Positions 43,856-55,500 of a DNA stretch of 64,000 nt are shown here, one piece after another (the stretch's first letter is position 1; the number at the start of each line of letters is the position of its first letter). This DNA comes from Hormiphora californensis (lineage: Eukaryota > Ctenophora > Tentaculata > Cydippida > Pleurobrachiidae). The stretch is taken from NCBI GenBank assembly GCA_020137815.1, contig CM035354.1, forward strand, positions 5,904,015-5,968,014. The letters are read 5' to 3'. The position numbers were made by a program, and so were the translations under genes. The notes below the pieces were generated by a model, which was not told where the DNA came from, did no database searches, and saw only the letters and a program-made list of their open reading frames with translations.

Positions 43856-46800
43856 ATGGTTGTATCCATCCCTAGTTCACCTGCCAACTCTGGAAAATCT
43901 CCGGACGATTTGGAAATCAATCTAGATGATGTTGATACCAACAAGGATATCGCCAGTCCAGCCCCATCCAAGGGGTAAGTGTGAGGGTGTTGCTAAGTGA
44001 GAGCTCCTTCATAAAATAAATTGTTGTTGTGGAGGTGCTGTAATTTTGCTGTGCACGCTGTTGCCTGGGTATTGGTTGTGGAAAAAGCGGGGGAGAGAGA
44101 CGAGAGAGATAGTTGAGAGAAACATATGTGCACGGAAACGCTAGTGATAAAATTTTAGCACAGTACCAGGCCATAAAACCATTTTCTCTCCTGTGTATCG
44201 GCAGCACTTGGTTGTTGTGTTTCTCTTCTCCAACTTTTGTAAAATTTGTCCGCAAAGTCATGACGGTTCCAAAGGATTTGAAAGCCCCGGGTCGAGCTAA
44301 AAAGGAGCCTGAGCAAACAACCCCCGTGGCTCTTGATAATACTCCTCCCGCTGATAACAATGATGATGTGAAGCCTGCAGAACCTGAAAATTCTGTTACT
44401 AAAGAGGCTGAAAAGGAGGAAACATTAGCTACAGATGGTTCTCCACCTGTTACTAAACAACCCATACCTGGGGATCATAAGGAGACTGTCCCTCACTCTA
44501 CTACTGCGTGCGTTGAAAAAATTTCTCCACTGAGTGCTGCATTGTTCAGAAGTTATGGGAGTGCCGGCAGGCGCCTTTGGCCAAACGAAGCACAGCTGTA
44601 CCTAAAAGCACTAAAAATGATAAATAAAAACTGCAGTTTAGTAAATCTAAATTGATCAAAGTTGAGACCGAAATAGAGCTATCTGTAGCTTTAGTTGTAC
44701 TGTGTGTTTGGCCAAACTTTATGTCTAGGTTACTAAAGCATTGAATCATCAGCATAAAATCAAGCGGTGCAAAAGACGAGTGGAAACTTGCGTTTGCCAA
44801 CTTATGGTATGCCGTATTGTACTCTTACAGTGTGCCGTCTTTAACCCGTTTATCGGTGAAAAATGAGAGATTTACTCCTTCATATATTACTCCTTCATAA
44901 AACCCTTTTAATACTACAGGAGCCTATCACGAGCTTCCTTCGAACGGGAAACTTCCGGCCGCCGAAGTTCCGACGATTTTTCCGTGACATGCCAGTAAGA
45001 CTCATTTAAATCAAAATCTCTTACACACTTTCTTTCAAAAAACTTCTTTTCACACAAGTGATTCTTTTATCTGACTGAAGTTAAAGAGGGGTTTTCATTT
45101 TCAAAAACGTGAACTCTAACAGTGTGGACATGTGTGGTAGTGGATCATTGGTAGTACAACTGCTTACTATTTCACTTTCAGATCGGAGTCGGCAGAAGTC
45201 CCTGAGATTGATGATCATCTGTTAATGGAGTTTATGGAGGACAATGAGATTATCATCGCTAAATTCCTACATTATCTTCAGTCAATTGGGCTGTTCCCTC
45301 TCTCTGATCCTCGCTTCAAGAACATCATCAACAAGTAGGTTGGGTTTGAGTCACTGAAATAAAGTTGTGGTTTCAGGTGTAACAAACGAGTCCAAGTTGT
45401 TCTGGGTGCTCGATCTGTTAATTATTATAACCACTCTTTCAATTCCTAACTACATAATGTTCTCTCAGAATGAAGGCATACAGTAGGGAGGGGGTAATGC
45501 CTGAGACTATGCCCCCTGATGACTTCAAAAGGTGTCTCGGCTCCAACCTTGTGTTCTGCCAGCAGGCCCTACATGGAAACCTGATTATCCCTGAGTGGAA
45601 GACCTTCACCGATCACCTTGTTGAGTGTTTCGACTCCTGCAAGGAAATCACCGAGGGAACGGTGAGAATTTATAATGATAGGGCTTTCATTCCTCTTACA
45701 TTGGGTAAACTAAAGTTTGGTTATAGACCCATTTACCACCATTCTATACACTCCTAGTGGATGTTATCTAGAGAACATGTTGCAGGTTGAGTCCCTGACA
45801 CCTCAATTAAGGAATGTGGACCCTGACGCATGGGGCCTCTCCGTTACCACTGTTGATGGACAGAGATTCAGTATTGGGAACTCTACTAACCCGTACGTGT
45901 TGTAGTGTGTTTATCCCTGTTTCAGTGTGGAATATATTCCCAGTACTAATTGATTAACTAATTGATTTGCTAATTGATTAACTAATTGGCCACCCTCTCC
46001 TGTAGGTTCCCCCTACTCGACCTGGCCCGGGTGATCTCGTATTGTATGGTGGCTAGTGATGAGTCCTGTGAGTATGTCCACAAGTACATTGGCAAGGAGC
46101 CAAGTGGCACCCAGGCGGAGGCCCTAGCTCTAAAGGACGGTAGACCCCATAACCCCCTCCTCATGACGGGTGGAGTGACTCTGAATTCCTTGATGAAACC
46201 TAAACTCTGCTTTTCCGAGCGGTTCGAGTACTTTTCCACTGTCGTCCAGGCGTGAGTTTCAAATGGGTTGCTAATTTGCAATCTGAGTGCTAGCTTCCAC
46301 GAGCTCGTTTTAGAGGCAGCTCAGTGGATCATAGACTAGGTTTTCATTCAGGTTTTTGGTCTTTATTTGAGGCCATTTCCTAGGTTTGCTGGTAATGACT
46401 ACATTGGGTTCAATAACTCCCTCTCCCTGGCCCTGAAAGATCACTCCAACCGATTGTACGCTGTGGGTCACTTCCTCAAAACTAACAAGTGCCTGAACAA
46501 AGATGATAACGTGAGTTGTGATTGGTACTCTGTTTGAATCTTTATAATCCGTTGACATGACCCATTAGCTCCCATACAAATTAGCATTATGGTTTCCAGT
46601 GCAGTAGCTGCAAATTGTAACCATGCCCCTATTCCCTGACAATTACCTCCACTCGACAGATTATCCTGGACGAGGTTACTGAGCTGGATATCCACTTCTC
46701 CTCAATCGAGGCAACATGTGCTAGTGCAAGTGTCATCGCAGCGACACTAGCCGCCGGTGGAATCTGCCCTCTAACAGGTTTAGAGCGATGTACTGCGGTG

Positions 46801-49800
46801 TTTTTTCTTTCTACAAATTAAAACTTCTATTTACCAGCTCTGAATTTAAAGCTGAAATTATTAATTAACAACATTAACATAATTGGAAATTAACTTTCAG
46901 CGGAGAAAGCGGCTCTTCCGGACGCAGTTAGGAACTGTCTCAGTCTGATGAACTGCTGTGGAGTAAACGATTACAGTGGAGAATTCATGTTTGAGGTATA
47001 AGGGGGCTTCCATGCCCGTATTTATTTCTGAAAGGCTCACTTTTTTGGGGGCTGAAGTCTGTAAACTGGAACATAGTCTCAAACAACAGCAGACCTTATC
47101 ACCGAACTCCTGCGGTTCACTATTATTCCATTATTTCCGGGATAAATTTCCTCCATATCTTCCACGCCCACTCCGCAATACTCCGGTATATAGGTGCTGT
47201 AGAAGATGGGGTTAAGAAGGCTGTTGCTAGGCAAGCACCACTAAACTAAACACCTCGTAGATGAACACTAGGCGGGGCTGCTGGGTTAATCCAGCTGTAG
47301 TAGAGAACGGTGAAGATGTAGGACAAGCCAAGCGACCACCTGACTTCCGATTAGAAGAGACAGCTTCAATGCGAGCTTATCAACGTAATCGCTGTTATTC
47401 AGGCCGCTGTTGGCCGAGGTTAGAAAGCTAGCCACCAGGATGGAAGCATATGAGATGGTGAGGATAGATAGCAACACGCCAACTACGACACAGTATGCGA
47501 TCTTGTAGTAGAGGTAGCTGGCCTGGTTCTTGAAGATGTTGGCAAGGCAAAGAGGGCTGTTTCCATAGTAACCAATGCTTAGGTAGTCAAAGATTTCCGG
47601 CTTCGATGTTAAGTCCCGAAGGTCCGCTAATACCGTCTCAATGCTCAGCGAAGGTTCTGCAGCTGAAGCCCCATCCTCAGTTGCATTATATGCGAGAGAG
47701 TGCATCATTCGGAGATGCTTCTCGTCATAACTGGGTATAAAGGGATTCTCCTGGCCAGCTAGTAATAGGATATCCGTCCGGAACACCCTCTGGATTACAG
47801 ACATGGGTAGCGCTGGGAGGATGGCATGGACAAGGTTAAGGACTCCGAGCACTAACGAATATACCCAAATGGCCCTTATGGAGATATCCTTCACCAAATC
47901 CAAGCAGGTCAGGCACCGGACCAGGCTCATCATCGTTATGAGGAGGAAGGATCCGTGTGAGGAGAAGGAGAAGAGGCATCCCAGAGCAGAACAGCTGAGG
48001 CTAGACCTCCACTTTTCGTCTAGCTGACAATACTCGCCAAAGGAACGTAGACCCATCGCAAAGAGGATCAAAATGACAGAGATAGAGTCCCATCAAGAGA
48101 TCATAAAATGCCACCTGTATCCTCAGAACCCTGTCAATTTTTCCAGGTTTACTCTCCGGGGTCGTTTGGATCGTGACGTGTCCTGTTTTGATGTTTAGTA
48201 ACACAATAGCGACTCCTCCAGCGAATGCAAGGAAACTCAGCACGTTCGATCGAATGAGAAACTTTCTAGAGCTGAGTCGCCCAGTTGGACACCCAACACA
48301 CTCATCCATGCCATTAGCACAGTCCCTTACCCCATCACAGACCCTCTTTTCATCAATCCAAGTGACCTGGTCATGTTCGGTCTCAAGACCACTACAATAG
48401 AACCTCTCTGGGCAGTACAACTCATCGTGACCGTTGGAACAGTCGATGAAACCATCACAAACCTGTCCAGAGTCCCACAGATAGTCGCCGTTGATGGGAT
48501 CGCAGGAAAAAAGGGCTGTAAGACTGATGCCCTGTTACGCCCACTTTTCACCCTTTTGCAAAGGCCCGACAACCAGCTTTCAGGATCCGTGGTATCAGAT
48601 GTTTTGTTCTGTGGGAGATACGGCCGGATAACCTTTTCACAGGCCTCCGCCTCTGGATCAGTGCTCAATCCTAAGGCCTTGAGTCTATTGCCAGCCCGGA
48701 AGATCTCCATCTGATCCATTTTTAGAACGGTACGGACGGTCTCTGATACAGATTTTATTTTGTCGCATTGCACGCTAGAGTAACCATCGCAAGACAAGAA
48801 GGATAGAGTTCTTTTTAGGTTCTGAGAACAGAGCTCTGTCTCGGGGATACACCCAGTGTAGGATTTATCGGGAAGACACTGAACTGTCACGGCTCCGCTA
48901 CACATACACTCGTCTGTGCCTCCCTCGCAGTTGGCTACCCCATCACACACTTGGGAGAAAGGAATGCAGCCGCCCAACTTTCCTGGACAGTAGAACATTG
49001 GTTTTCCATTACACTGACACTCATCAGTCAAGCAGGCACTTGTTCTGGTGCATTTTACCTGGGCCTCATCGGGATCAGTACCTCCAATAACGCACGTTAT
49101 ACCAATCGTAGACTGTTGCTGGAGAAATGTGTATAATTCTTTGAGCATGTCATCAGTAGGTTCTCGGTCTCCAGGCAAAAACTTGTTTTCCATGAATTGT
49201 ATGAGATCAAAAACACCTCGACATTCCACATAGTTACCATTAAACGGGGTTACTGCAGTGAAGTTGGTGAACTTCCAAGTTATATTACCATCTGGTCCTG
49301 AGTAGCTGAGCTGGTTAACGACGCCGTTCAAACAGGCCACCTTCTCGTATTCATATACACTCCCACCGGCTGGGACCATGTTCGGTGCCCTGATCTTGTA
49401 CGTAGAGGGTGCTCCAAGGTGAACCAGTGTGGCAAGGAATATGATACAGGAGAACATGATCACAGTCCTGTACCGAATCATGATATACTGGTCCCTGATT
49501 GGCTGATAACCAGTCACGTGACCTAAATAACGAGTTCTGATTGGTCGTTTACTCGTTTCGGTCGGTTCCTGCTGTACTTTTACCGGTTCGAGGAGGGTTC
49601 CTTATACAATATACATCCTAAGATGGTTTTTGGTATTTCGTGCCAGGCTAGAAATACAGGCGAAAAGGGCGTGGCGCGGAAAGCCAACACACATGGGAGC
49701 GTGCGTCATTATTTTTTGGTGATTCTGGGGACCTATCTGAGCACTTTGGCGGTGGAAAACAAAACTTGCAAACTACTTAGTTACCAAAATCACCTCATTT

Positions 49801-50886
49801 TGGCATAATTTTCCTGGCCTAAAAAGGATAATCATTCGATGCAGACACAATAGGAAGGGGACCTATGAATACATTTTGTAACAATAGAAGGCCCTGGGTT
49901 GGGAGCGTGTCTACCTTCCTTTAATTGTATATCTTGAAGTGGATGATCCCTTTAACAAGCAATGGAATTATTGGAACTATTGTTTTACAACAACTAATTA
50001 TATATCCCTTTTTTACTCATATCCCCCTTTCCATGATTTCTAATTCTAAACACTAATTACAACTCAGGTTGGCCTCCCAGCTAAAAGCAACAAGGCGGGT
50101 GCACTAATGTTGGTGATTCCTAATGTCCTTGGAATGTGTCTCTACTCTCCAAGGCTCGACAGGAGCAAGAATCCCCTTCGAGCTCTCAAATTCTGTAAGG
50201 TAGGAAAATACCCTCGCACCGAGAATAAATATAGGATCAAGAACAATAGGTCAATAGAAGGCTCCCCTTTTTATTTCTCTTTGTCTTGTTAAAAAACTTT
50301 AAGGTGGGTGGGGGGCCTCCGTCAATACAATAAACGCTATAACAAATAAATTATTTAACCTAAAACATTATTATTTATACAATAGATTAATAATTTAACC
50401 TAAAATATTGCCGTCAAGCACTAAATATGTATGACGTTTGGTCCCCTCTATCGATTCAAACAAATGCCATAGATAATGGCCAATGGGGGTGATAAAACTC
50501 ATTTTATTTAGGGTGGTCCGGTACCTCTAAGCGAAGCCCGGAAAATTTTTGAAGTTTTGGACAAATGGTCAGGGAAAATAGTAAACTTGATTTGTAACCA
50601 GTTTAATAAAATATTGCTATCTCCAGGAGTTTACAAAGAGGTTTGTGTTCCACCAGTTCGACCCGACCCTCACCAACACGGGGGAGAAGTGTGATCCCCG
50701 TAGACAACGCTTCTCAGAGAGCAAGGTAAAATAGTAGCTGGTGCGATCCGTGGGGCACTAGTGTAGAACGTTTCATTCATTATTCATCACGGTTCAATAT
50801 TCATTCATTATTCATTACGTCGCGCTACATGTTTTCATTTAACAAATCATTTATTATATTTCAGCGCAACAAAATGAGCCAACAAA

Positions 50887-50965
<79 letters not shown>

Positions 50966-51748
50966 TGGGTCTGACCAAAAAAGTTAGATGGCCCCCAATT
51001 AGATTCACCGGAAAAATAAAGGGATGAATAGGCCGAGCCGCCGAGAATATATAAATAAAAAACACAAAATATCTGCCATAAGTATTTTTATAGAATCCCA
51101 TACCTATTTCCAATAGCTGGATATAATATTTGCTTATGAGGGTGAACTTTTTTTGCGCAAACCATGATAAGTAATACAATTATCGTAGTTCAGATACTTA
51201 CAATTATCAATCTCAGGAACAGCAGAATCTGACGTTGATTTTTGCATCTCTGGAAGGTAAAATGACAACCCTGTACCGGTATCTAAAGGAGGGTGTTAAC
51301 TTCGATTTCCCTGATTATGATGGCCGGACGGCTATACACTTGGCTGTGTGTGGGGGTAAGTTATACTGAGAACTGGGTTCATCTTATAATGGAGTGTCTT
51401 TTCAATCATGTTATCCCTCTCACTGCCTGTCTGGTAGTGTCCGACCCTGTTTTGATTCTCAAAACCCCGTTTTGATTCTCAAAGTGCACTCATATCGGGT
51501 CAGCGCCGATATCCCTCTCACTACTGCCAGACTTGTTCAGTTTAGGATTGATAATACCAGTAATACCATATCTGTATCCTGCAGGTAAATTGAACGTGGT
51601 AAAGTTCCTGATTGAGAAGGCCAAAGTACAGATAAACCCTAAAGACAGGTGGGAGTGTACTCCCATGGATGATGCCATTAAATACAACCATGGTGAAGTT
51701 ATTGCGTACCTCAAGGAACATGGGGGTAAGACAGGAGCTGATATATAA
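43856..51748 (+). CDS. glutaminase-family protein A with ankyrin repeats, catalytic residues lost (13 exons)
   Basis: Exons 43856-43974, 44920-44994, 45182-45334, 45469-45661, 45786-45892, 46006-46251, 46384-46510, 46660-46777, 46901-46995, 50068-50199, 50627-50725, 51217-51355 and 51585-51748. All phases agree and give 588 residues without disruption, near the usual length of animal glutaminases. Order: Ser-rich N-terminus, helical region (EIIIAKFLHYLQSIGL), glutaminase domain (TVDGQRFSIGN, EYVHKYIGKEPSG, KPHNP-like RPHNPLL, AATLAAGGICPLT, GLPAKSNKAGALM, LVIPNVLGM), then ankyrin repeats (DYDGRTAIHLAVCG; DRWECTPMDDAI). Normal enzymes hydrolyse glutamine to glutamate in mitochondria. Here the Ser-x-x-Lys dyad is Asp221-x-x-Arg224, and the positions for human Tyr249, Asn335, Glu381, Asn388, Tyr414, Tyr466 and Val484 read Leu184, Thr270, Leu315, Leu322, Asp350, Asn402 and Lys420. 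A scaffold or binding role is inferred. Exon 2 has no counterpart in gene B. Intron 9 contains an antisense 7TM gene. Confidence 0.93.
44260..44655 (+). CDS. 131-residue intronless frame of unknown nature inside intron 1 of gene A
   Basis: The frame starts MTVPKDLKAPGRAKK, continues acidic and Pro/Thr-rich (PEQTTPVALDNTPPADN), and ends with a more structured tail (LSAALFRSYGSAG, LYLKALKMINKN). I do not recognise it. It is bracketed by copies of ctccttcataaaa (44007 and 44888), the word that also flanks the ORF1 unit at 27-28.8 kb, so it could belong to a mobile element. It could also be an independent small gene. No splice donor of the phase needed to join exon 2 of gene A is obvious. Confidence 0.3.
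   Translation: MTVPKDLKAPGRAKKEPEQTTPVALDNTPPADNNDDVKPAEPENSVTKEAEKEETLATDGSPPVTKQPIPGDHKETVPHSTTACVEKISPLSAALFRSYGSAGRRLWPNEAQLYLKALKMINKNCSLVNLN
47079..49517 (-). pseudogene. LDL-receptor-class-A-repeat seven-transmembrane receptor, frameshifted, nested in gene A intron 9
   Basis: The order is a signal peptide (VIMFSCIIFLATLV), an extracellular region with Cys-rich LDLa units (CIPFSQVCDGVANC; QVCDGFIDCSNGHDE; KRVCDGVRDCANGMDE), TM1 (VLSFLAFAGGVAIVLLNI), TM2 (FYDLLMGLYL), TM3-TM5, TM6 (LSYIFTVLYYSWINP) and TM7 (NSLLNPIFYS). This matches leucine-rich/relaxin-type receptors in the 7TM part and LDLa modules, without leucine-rich repeats. No introns are needed, but the frame changes at least five times: near 48506 in a T-run, near 48078, and three times between about 47325 and 47200. 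Outside the shifts, motifs are well kept. It is either a recent pseudogene (possibly a retrocopy, since it has no introns) or badly sequenced. It lies antisense within intron 9 of gene A (46996-50067). Confidence 0.7.
50891..50961 (+). repeat. (GA)n microsatellite
   Basis: A perfect run of about 70 bp in gene A intron 11. Confidence 0.95.
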
Positions 51749-52524
51749 TGATTCGTGAGGTGATCAGTGAAGAAGGAAAGAGAGAGTGTGTGTGTGAATT
51801 TGTGTCTTCGAATGAGTGACTTAAAATCAGTGCGAGTTGTTGATTCTGTGTGAGTGAATGAGTTTGATTGTGTGAGTTTGTGATATATTTTGTTCCCAAT
51901 TCAATAATGAACGGGTAATCAACTGATTCAATATTACCCTTTGTGGGGGTCAAGCGATGGGGAAGCTGGGGCAATTATAATCACTCGCCAATCAATCCGT
52001 TAATTGGAGTCTGGAGATCAGATAATCACGTTTCCTAAGAACTTAGTATAGAAATGTATAATCATGGTCATGTTCTGATTCTTTCTCCTTTGAACTGCAT
52101 CTCTCTCCCTGATCTTTCTACCTCTCTCTACATATATTCATGGAATCTTTCTATCTAGGTCCTTGAGACTTAGTGCATGAGCAGCATAACGTGCAGAAAT
52201 ATATTGTCACATGATTTCTGTAGATACGGTGAGAAGAGTTATTCAGCTAACTCGCAGTAGATGCATATTATGATGGTAAGGAAGCTGGACTGCAGCACTC
52301 ACTGCCAATAAATCCTGCATTGTACTAGCGTTCTGACAACTTTTTGCGGTTTTGCACCTTCGGGTATCGTGAACAGTACGTTCTAAGATCGATTAGTTGT
52401 TGAAGTGAAACATTGTTACAAATTAGTTGGTTAGATTGTTGACGAAATTGTATCTGAACTCGACATGATCAGTATTATAATTCTTGATTAGATGATTCTG
52501 CTCTCTGAGTCCCAGTCCCGCCTC

Positions 52525-55500
52525 ATGATGAATGATGGGAGCATGGGTCGTCCAGGGACGTCTGAAAGTGAGAAGAAAGATAAATTCAGGACTCTTTCTG
52601 CTTCCAAACTATCCGGGTAAATACACTTTATGTCAGGTTTCTGGCTTCATCTGTTGATCCTGAGTCCTGAAAGAACTGGTATTTGTAATCCACTCCCTTA
52701 GTGAAACCTAATTTCATCAAGTTAGGCCATCTACCTACATCCCACAATCTCATCGAAGACACATGTATTGCAAACGTACCTACTATAATCGCTTCCACGT
52801 GTACACTGTTATACGTACTGTACAAGAACCGTCCCTATTTGTGCACTGCAGAACTGTAAATTAGTGTCCTACATGTGCTCCTTTCTTGTGGACGTGTGTA
52901 TCTAGCATGTCGCGTAAATTTGATTTTGAGTTTGACAACTCAAGTAGAATTGGCACTACCATCACACCAACAACTGGTATTGGGGATCAGGAAGGTGTAC
53001 CAGCTAGTTACCCCGCAGTTGCTGTTGCTGTTACTTCACCCGATCAGGGTTTGGTGGACGCTGAGTGCCACAATAATGGGTTTCAATATGGTGGAACTGG
53101 TTGGGACAGTGTCACCACTAGCCTGCCCCTTCCCAGAGTAAGAAACAGGTATGACAGTAGGCCAGTATGTGTTACAGTTTCCGTCAGAGTGCTACGGAAC
53201 CTTGCATGAACCACATCCTACATCAGCACAACTTCAGTAATTCTATTACATATTCTATTCTAAAACCCCTCCCTTTTCTCCTAAAAACACTGACACGTGC
53301 AGTTGTCTGTCAACTGATTTGCAGTACATTTTGCAGTCATGTTTCTTGCACCACCTTCAGTCCCGAGAAGACAACGTATACGGTCAAATATTTCTAGAAA
53401 GGGTTTTGATGCACGGTATGTACAAGATATTTCACATTTTATAATTTTGAGTTCCGGATAATACTGTGTGGGACTTTCTATAGCAAAATGATAGCTTCAC
53501 AGTCACATAGTCGAAACAGTTCCAGGGCACTTCCAGGGTCACTCTAACTGAGCAACGAGCATGTTTTCTCTCCCTTTCTCTCCCTCACTCCCTTTTATGA
53601 CCAGTTATTATAGTTACACGCTTCCGCAAACACTAAGCAACAGATGCCACAGACTCCTCCTCTGTTTTCCCTTCTTTCTCAACCTGTATTGCCAGCTAGT
53701 TGATATATAGATCGTTAACCAAGACTAGGAATATGTTGATGGGATTTGGCTGTGCTCAACTAATTGACAGCTACTTTGACTCATCTGAATAACCGCAAAA
53801 AGGCTGTTTGCACTTATCTCATTTCTGTACTACACGAGTCTGTGTAGTGTGCAGTATGTGAGAGTCTTTTTGCAGTTTACCAGACCCATCGCTTTACTTC
53901 TCCCTGTCCCGCCCGTTCCCAAGTACAGTATCAGGGAGAATTAACACGGGTGGCAGGTGCAGACACCCTTTTCCTCCTGTTAATATAGCAAATGCAGCAA
54001 TTTCCATGATACGCTCACTCTCTCCACAGCCTCCTCCTAGCTTGTTATTATTCCCCAGTATAACATATTTCTGTTGCTTTCTCCTTAGCAGCTTAGTTCT
54101 GCCTTGCGGCTATCGGTTTCTCCGTATCTTTCTTATCAGAGGTGTTAGTCTCTCAGTATCATGACCCGGAACTCACCGAAGACCAGAAAACGTCTTGACT
54201 ATGCAGAGTAGGTGATCAAAACCATTCTAAAACAACAATAAAAAACATGTCTCCAAATCCAATCATTTATGAATGAAGTCATCCCATGGTCCTGAGATCC
54301 ATCTTGCAAAACATCCCTTCGTCCCAACTTCATATTATATTCAGGGTCGGCTAGTATAAAGCTGGTTATCACGTGTGCTCTAAGTAAGATTACTATTTGA
54401 GAGTGGAATATATGTGTGTTAAAAGATCGTTATGTAGAACTCGATCTGGCACTGAACTGCATGTGAAGTTAGCGTGGAAGTCCGTGCCACGTCTAGAGAG
54501 AGTGGACGGTCTACTTCTCTTTATATTCAGTTTCCTTCCAATACGTTCATTCAGTCTAGTTTGTTGTATCTCATCTGTTATAATTATGGTCGCCAATACC
54601 TCTTCTACCCCGACAACCCCCGCTAAAACTCACCGGTTTGGTACCCCCACACCACGAATGATACAAGCTGGGCAGAAATCTAAATCACCTGGGTAAAGAA
54701 TGGGTTGATGCATATCTTACAGAAAGAGATATAGCACAGCAGTAGTCCTTCTAAAGTCAACCCCATATATTAGCTTGTTGATAGTTACTCAGCAACTATC
54801 AGCTGACTCTATCTCTACCTCTCATCTAACCAAGAACCCCCCCCCCAGGTCCGATTCTCTCTCCTATAATTATGATCCCCATCCCCTGCAGGTCGGAGGT
54901 GAGTAACGTGGGAGCCCCTGAGATAGAGGAAAGGCTGGTGAAGGACTTTACTGATGATGATGGGGTGGATATTGTGGTGGCTAAATTCCTTAAGGTATAC
55001 ATGGTGTTACCATGGTAACTAGGGGTGTTACCATGGTAACTAGGGGTGTTGCCATGATGACTAGGGGTGTTGCCATGGTAACTTGAATATCAGGGCTGTA
55101 TTTATTGAGAATGCCACCATTTGACCAGATAATGTCTGATTTATAACATGTTCATGGTTGTTCATTAACAATTTTTCCTTGTGGTACACCAATTAACACT
55201 GCCTGCTCACACCTACTCAACCAACACCCTTCTTCCCTCCAGGGTCTCCAACAGAATGGGTTACGGCCCCTTTCTGACCCCCGATTTGAGAGTACCATGA
55301 CTAAAATCAGGAGCTTTTGCCAACACAGATGATGCCTCTACAATCCCTGAAACTATGAACCTTGATGATTTTAGACGGTACATGATCCACTCAATATTTA
55401 ACCTTAATTCTTGATTTGGCCACCGCTAATTTATTGGAGAAAATCCTTCGATGTTACAATGTTACATCAAAAGAAACCGCGGTACTCTCAATCTAGCCAA

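Noticed and set aside
47286-48071. Separate 261-residue membrane protein
   Set aside because: It is the TM2-TM6 part of the frameshifted LDLa receptor, continuous with frames on both sides.
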